DNA of 64,000 nt from Tiliqua scincoides. Its lineage: Eukaryota > Chordata > Lepidosauria > Squamata > Scincidae. The notes beneath the pieces are model-generated. The model worked only from the letters and a program-made list of their open reading frames with translations, was not told the origin of the DNA and made no database searches. Both the position numbers and the translations under genes were made by a program. This document shows positions 31,101 to 64,000 of this stretch, piece after piece (position 1 is the first letter of the stretch; the number at the start of each line of letters is the position of its first letter). Where the stretch lies: assembly GCF_035046505.1 (NCBI RefSeq), contig NC_089822.1, positions 107,029,307 to 107,093,306 of the forward strand, in the 5' to 3' direction.

Positions 31101-32801
31101 AGATGCCTGGTGATGCCCCTGGAGCCTAGCCACGCCTCCCTAAGGGATGCACAGATTGAATACCTCAGCCTTAAAATACTGTTAGTAAGAAAACAGAGGA
31201 GCTACCGAGAAATAATAGTGTGGATAGGGCTCCTGGTGCATCTTTTTCAAACAATTTGGACTGAACAAAGTGAAACAACTACCTATCTTCAATTGTCGGT
31301 ATGGTGGTGTGACTTTTACTTGTGTGTGGGGGGGGGGGAGAGAGAGGATAGAATAAGCCAATTAAATTTCCTTGTTGGAGGAAAAAAAGTTAGGTTTTAT
31401 ATCTCAATCTGTTTTTATGTCGTCCTTGTACTGTTCTCATGTACTGTATTGTCACTCAGTGAGATATTAGAGTAGCAATCTGAATCATATTTACTAAGGT
31501 GTAAACCTCCCTGAAGACAGTGGGGCTTACTTTGGGGTAAACATGTACAGTATAGGATTGTGTTATATCTCAGATTTCTGTAATGAGCATTGTTACTGGA
31601 CTATCAGTATCTTGACAATGTTATGCTTGTGCCTTTTCACTGAGTCACTCTGCTGTTAAGATTTTTTTGGTCTCTTCAAAAGTTCTTTAGTAATTGTTGA
31701 CCCGACTACAGAAGAGGAGGATCTGGCAACTGGAGTTCTAACTATTGTAACAGATGAAGAAGGCAACTTATGTTCTGTTTATAAACCAGGTACTTTTTAA
31801 AAGGCATGTCTATTGGAGCCTTGTCAATATTTTGATATTGACATTTTCATTAACAATATTTTATACATGAGCTGCAGTTCTGTAAGCAACGCAACACACT
31901 ATTGGTTCAGTTGTGTGTGTTTAGGTATTTTTGTAGTTTGTGTGCTTGTTTCCATCTCAGATGCTGCCTCTTGGCTGCTGGCCAGGCAATGGTGGAAAGC
32001 AATGGCAGCAGAACGTGCAAAATAGTATTGGGGGAATAGAGTGGTCTGCCTTACTGCTGTTCACCGCTGCTTCCTGGTAAGCTTGCCAGGAACCCATAAC
32101 CCAGTGAGGAACAGGTGGCACCAGCAGGCCATCTTTTCTCCCCCCCCCCCAGTTGATTAACAATGGCTAGATGTCCCAGCCCCAAATGCAGTGATGGGGG
32201 ATAGGATGTATGCGATTTATAAAATGACACTGGGGGAAGGAGACAGTAACCTGCTACATGGTTTTGCGTGGGTGATTTTCAACCCTTTTCATCTCACAGT
32301 ACATAGAGAAGGTGCTAAAACGGTGAAGGCGCACCACGCTGCTGGCTGGGAGCTCACACCCCAATTGCTTTACCACGAGCTCCTGCAGCACAGCTGCAGA
32401 CCATTCACAGTACACCCATGTGCCATGGCACACTGGTTGAAAATTGCAGGTCTATGGTTTGCTAGGCAGTGGTGGGAAGCAGTGGGTTCTTGCTGACTTA
32501 GGAGTTAGCCGGGCACTGGTGTGGTTCCTTGCATGCCCTTCCTCCCGTACGTACTCCACCAATGGAGATATCTGGACCATATGGCTCTCTAATACAACGA
32601 TGCTTATAAAATCCACCAGTAATGCAGAATTGTGATGTTGAAATTGTGATATCAATAGCATATTCATTGCATATGTCCTTGGCAGGAGGAAGCACAGTGA
32701 CAGGCGCAAAACTTCAAGACTGTATCAGCCGGGCAAGAACAAGACACGCAGAAGTGAAGAAGCTAATGGATAAAGTGATCAAAAGCATAAAACCATCATA
32801 A
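16169..32801 (+). CDS. EXOSC8: EXOSC8 (RRP43), RNA exosome ring subunit (11 coding exons)
   Basis: RNase PH-like but non-catalytic subunit of the six-membered exosome core ring, which threads RNA to DIS3/EXOSC10 for 3'-5' decay and processing in nucleus, nucleolus and cytoplasm. Exons: 16169-16191, 18635-18671, 21144-21207, 22728-22801, 24534-24579, 26538-26643, 26725-26770, 28471-28567, 29727-29844, 31683-31789, 32686-32801 (stop TAA). Phases agree throughout and give 277 residues against 276 recalled for human. Recognisable segments in order: [120 protein letters not shown] and a C-terminal helix [14 protein letters not shown]. No frame damage; ordinary intact host gene. Confidence 0.97.
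16374..16748. repeat. TG-rich compound microsatellite in EXOSC8 intron 1
   Basis: GT/TATG runs interspersed with AAGAACAT words. A longer-range period of 172 bp is visible: AAGAACATAAGAACAC starts at 16419 and 16591, and TCTAAGAACATAT starts at 16446 and 16618. The long His/Thr/Tyr frames across it are artefacts. Confidence 0.85.
17636..17935 (-). mobile_element. CR1 LINE 3' end
   Basis: Opens TAAGAACATAACAGCCCAGC and carries the usual CR1 tail blocks CCATCTAGTCCAGCATCC, TCCAATCCCCTTTTAAAGG and GGCAAGGAGTTCCACAGACC. Lies in EXOSC8 intron 1, antisense to the gene. Confidence 0.8.
18890..19520 (+). mobile_element. LINE C-terminal fragment with Cys/His knuckle
   Basis: Frames read [20 protein letters not shown] and, after a break, [20 protein letters not shown] and [17 protein letters not shown], the conserved end of non-LTR retrotransposon polyproteins. 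It ends in AAATAAATAAATAAA. Differs from the 13557 and 50000 LINEs. Lies in EXOSC8 intron 2. Confidence 0.7.
19733..20206 (+). repeat. Family A GC-rich repeat
   Basis: CAGCCCAATCCTGAGCTGCC to GAGCTCAGGATCAGGCCC. Flanking bases on both sides resemble those of the copy at 69-547 (CTCA before; CTCARTCTCT after), so the true element may extend a little beyond the inverted termini. Confidence 0.6.
20793..20897 (+). repeat. Family P palindromic unit
   Basis: AGTGCAATCCTGTGCATGTT ... GTCCCATTCAGTTC ... TTTAGGATTCTATCC, a diverged member in EXOSC8 intron 2. Confidence 0.45.
21445..21896. mobile_element. hAT-like non-autonomous element
   Basis: Starts CAGGGGTGTCCAAAGTTTTT and ends GGTTTGGGCACCCCGG, inverted hAT-type ends; flanks TCTAGAT and TATAGAT are near-matching. 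Interior includes AT-rich sequence and GGGCCGCATGTGGCC. Lies in EXOSC8 intron 3. Confidence 0.65.
22140..22668. mobile_element. Fold-back hAT-like element
   Basis: Ends GAGCTTCTCAAACC and AGTTTGAGAACCGCTGG. Long internal inverted arms: CCAGGATTACGTCGCTAATG near 22233 against CATTAGTGATGTAATCCTGG near 22551, and CTGAAAATAAG against CTTATTTTCAG around 22385-22460. Non-coding; the 175-codon frame across it is not conserved protein. Lies 60 bp before EXOSC8 exon 4. Confidence 0.6.
24682..24850. mobile_element. MITE-like family B element
   Basis: About 170 bp with inverted termini (CAATCCTATCCAGTTTTCCA at the left, its near-complement at the right) and a middle CATGCACTGCATCTTGTGG. Copies at 27535 and 58998. 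Lies in EXOSC8 intron 5. Confidence 0.65.
25205..25350 (+). repeat. Partial family A/B-like repeat
   Basis: Starts GCCCAATCCTAACCCAGAAT and contains GATTCCCCTTACCCCAGG and CCCAGTGGGGCTACAGG, features shared by families A and B; the right terminus is lost. Assignment is tentative. Confidence 0.35.
25768..25856 (+). repeat. Family P palindromic unit
   Basis: TTTTCCTGGGAGTAAGCCTC, CATTGACTGGAATGGGACTT and CTTCTGAGTAGAAATGCATA; close to the family norm. Confidence 0.55.
25970..26292. mobile_element. hAT-like element with exact 8-bp target duplication
   Basis: CTCTATGG occurs at 25962-25969 and 26293-26300. Termini CAGTGTTTCTCAAAC and GTGAGAACCACTG are inverted. A family P half-unit (GGGACTTACTCCTGGGTAAG) sits inside near 26165-26210. 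Lies just before EXOSC8 exon 6. A fragment of the same family is at 46318-46395. Confidence 0.8.
26855..27483. mobile_element. Mariner-like element interrupted by a CR1 tail
   Basis: Outer termini TACAGGTGTGCACCACTTAA and TTAAGCAATGCACGCCTGTA are inverted repeats. The interior matches 1974-2330 on both sides of the 26949-27262 insertion. Lies in EXOSC8 intron 7. Confidence 0.7.
26949..27262 (-). mobile_element. CR1 3' fragment nested in a mariner-like element
   Basis: Opens ATAAGAACAGCCCCACTGGA and continues with the standard CR1 tail blocks to CCATGGACCAACCACACTTT. The sequence that is contiguous in the relative at about 2085 (GTGCC then TTTGTTGTG) is split here, which sets the limits. Confidence 0.8.
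27535..27717. mobile_element. MITE-like family B element
   Basis: CAATCCTACCCAACTTTC at the left and GAAAGTTGAATAGAATTTGG at the right; middle CACATACTGCATCCTGCAG. A more diverged copy than 58998. Confidence 0.55.
28305..28352 (+). repeat. Retroelement tail fragment
   Basis: GTTGAAAAGCGGTACAGTAT then AATAATAATAATAA; a short remnant of the (TAA)n-tailed family. Confidence 0.5.
28693..28869. mobile_element. Near-perfect palindromic hAT-like MITE
   Basis: Two arms of about 75 bp are inverted complements (GTAGGACAGAGTGCCTATAC against GTATAGGCACTCTGTCCTAC). Flanks GGTATGAA (28685-28692) and GTTATGAA (28870-28877) match at 7 of 8 positions. Lies 125 bp after EXOSC8 exon 8. Confidence 0.75.
30028..30345 (+). 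repeat. Family P palindromic units (two) and spacer
   Basis: Units at about 30030-30125 and 30245-30345, each with GAGTAAGYCCCATTGAACA and ACTTCTGAGTAGACCT. A hAT-like terminus CACTGGTTCTCGAAC lies just upstream at 29884. Another half-inverted unit is at 30552-30625 and one at 31505-31562, all in EXOSC8 intron 9. Confidence 0.55.
30626..31160. other. GC-rich intronic stretch without recognised gene
   Basis: Part of EXOSC8 intron 9. It holds overlapping open frames of up to 181 codons on both strands, but none resembles a known protein and all are driven by high GC. Contains TGGGAATTGTAGTCC, a common repeat word, so it is probably repeat-derived. Confidence 0.4.
32268..32446. repeat. hAT-like fragment
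   Basis: GTGATTTTCAACCCTTTTCA at the left and GGTTGAAAATTGCAGG at the right are inverted ends; TGTGCCATGGCACACTGG is shared with the element at 53186-53535. The target duplication is not clear. Confidence 0.5.
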
Positions 32802-32953
32802 ACTCCTTTTTAAAGTGGTTTTGTAAAAAAAATGTATTTACCACAGTGCTTACAAACCCTTATTTCAGACAAATACAACATTTACAAACTTCCATTATTT
32901 CAAAAACATCATTCCATCTGGATGTATGTACACTATTGCCTGTGGGGCCAATG

Positions 32954-32959
32954 AATAAA
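32954..32959 (+). promoter_or_regulatory. EXOSC8: EXOSC8 poly(A) signal AATAAA
   Basis: Canonical AATAAA 153 nt past the EXOSC8 stop, the first one downstream of it. Cleavage would fall near 32975-32990, only 30-50 nt from the end of the SUPT20H reading frame on the opposite strand. Confidence 0.65.
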
Positions 32960-33019
32960 ATGCTATCTGCAAATATTGTAGATAATTCTTTTAAAAAAAT
33001 CTTCATTAGCAAAAATTCA

Positions 33020-64000
<30,981 letters not shown>

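Noticed and set aside
30607-31475. Plus-strand frames of 164 and 181 codons in EXOSC8 intron 9
   Set aside because: GC-driven, no recognisable domain, competing frames on the opposite strand, and repeat words inside.

Overview
This is a stretch of vertebrate nuclear DNA, most likely from a squamate reptile (lizard or snake). The gene order ALG5 (minus), EXOSC8 (plus), SUPT20H (minus) is the block known from human 13q13. Interspersed repeats fill most of the rest: CR1 LINE copies ending in TTCTTATG octamers, many small hAT and mariner/Tigger-like DNA elements, and two adjacent fragments resembling the squamate Sauria SINE near 43 kb, which are the main basis for the squamate call. I saw no tRNA gene, rRNA gene, CRISPR array, LTR element or viral gene.

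Layout. About 1-13.5 kb holds ALG5: ten coding exons on the minus strand, from the initiator at 13375 to the stop at 1559, encoding the ER enzyme that makes dolichyl-phosphate glucose for N-glycosylation. About 13.5-16.1 kb is the head-to-head interval between ALG5 and EXOSC8. It has ETS-like CCGGAAG sites at both edges and a LINE fragment, a cluster of short palindromic repeats and a CR1 tail between them. About 16.17-32.8 kb holds EXOSC8: eleven coding exons on the plus strand encoding the RRP43 ring subunit of the RNA exosome. About 33.0-64.0 kb holds SUPT20H on the minus strand: eighteen coding exons visible, with the 5' part beyond the right edge. It encodes the SPT20 subunit of the SAGA coactivator complex. 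EXOSC8 and SUPT20H are tail to tail; the SUPT20H stop lies about 60 nt past the EXOSC8 poly(A) signal, so their 3' UTRs very probably overlap.

All 39 coding exons were placed by hand from splice signals, codon phase and remembered human protein sequence. Exon lengths and phases sum correctly in all three genes: 322 residues for ALG5, 277 for EXOSC8 and 749 visible for SUPT20H. The three genes are housekeeping genes in separate pathways; their adjacency is conserved synteny, not an operon.

No new biological system is evident. The second looks are (1) a SUPT20H reading frame running 47 codons past the end I recall for human, (2) the convergent EXOSC8/SUPT20H 3' ends, (3) three dispersed inverted-repeat families sharing the terminus CAATCCT/AGGATTG, (4) nested transposons with legible target-site duplications or an empty-site relative, and (5) satellite-like tracts beside two first exons.
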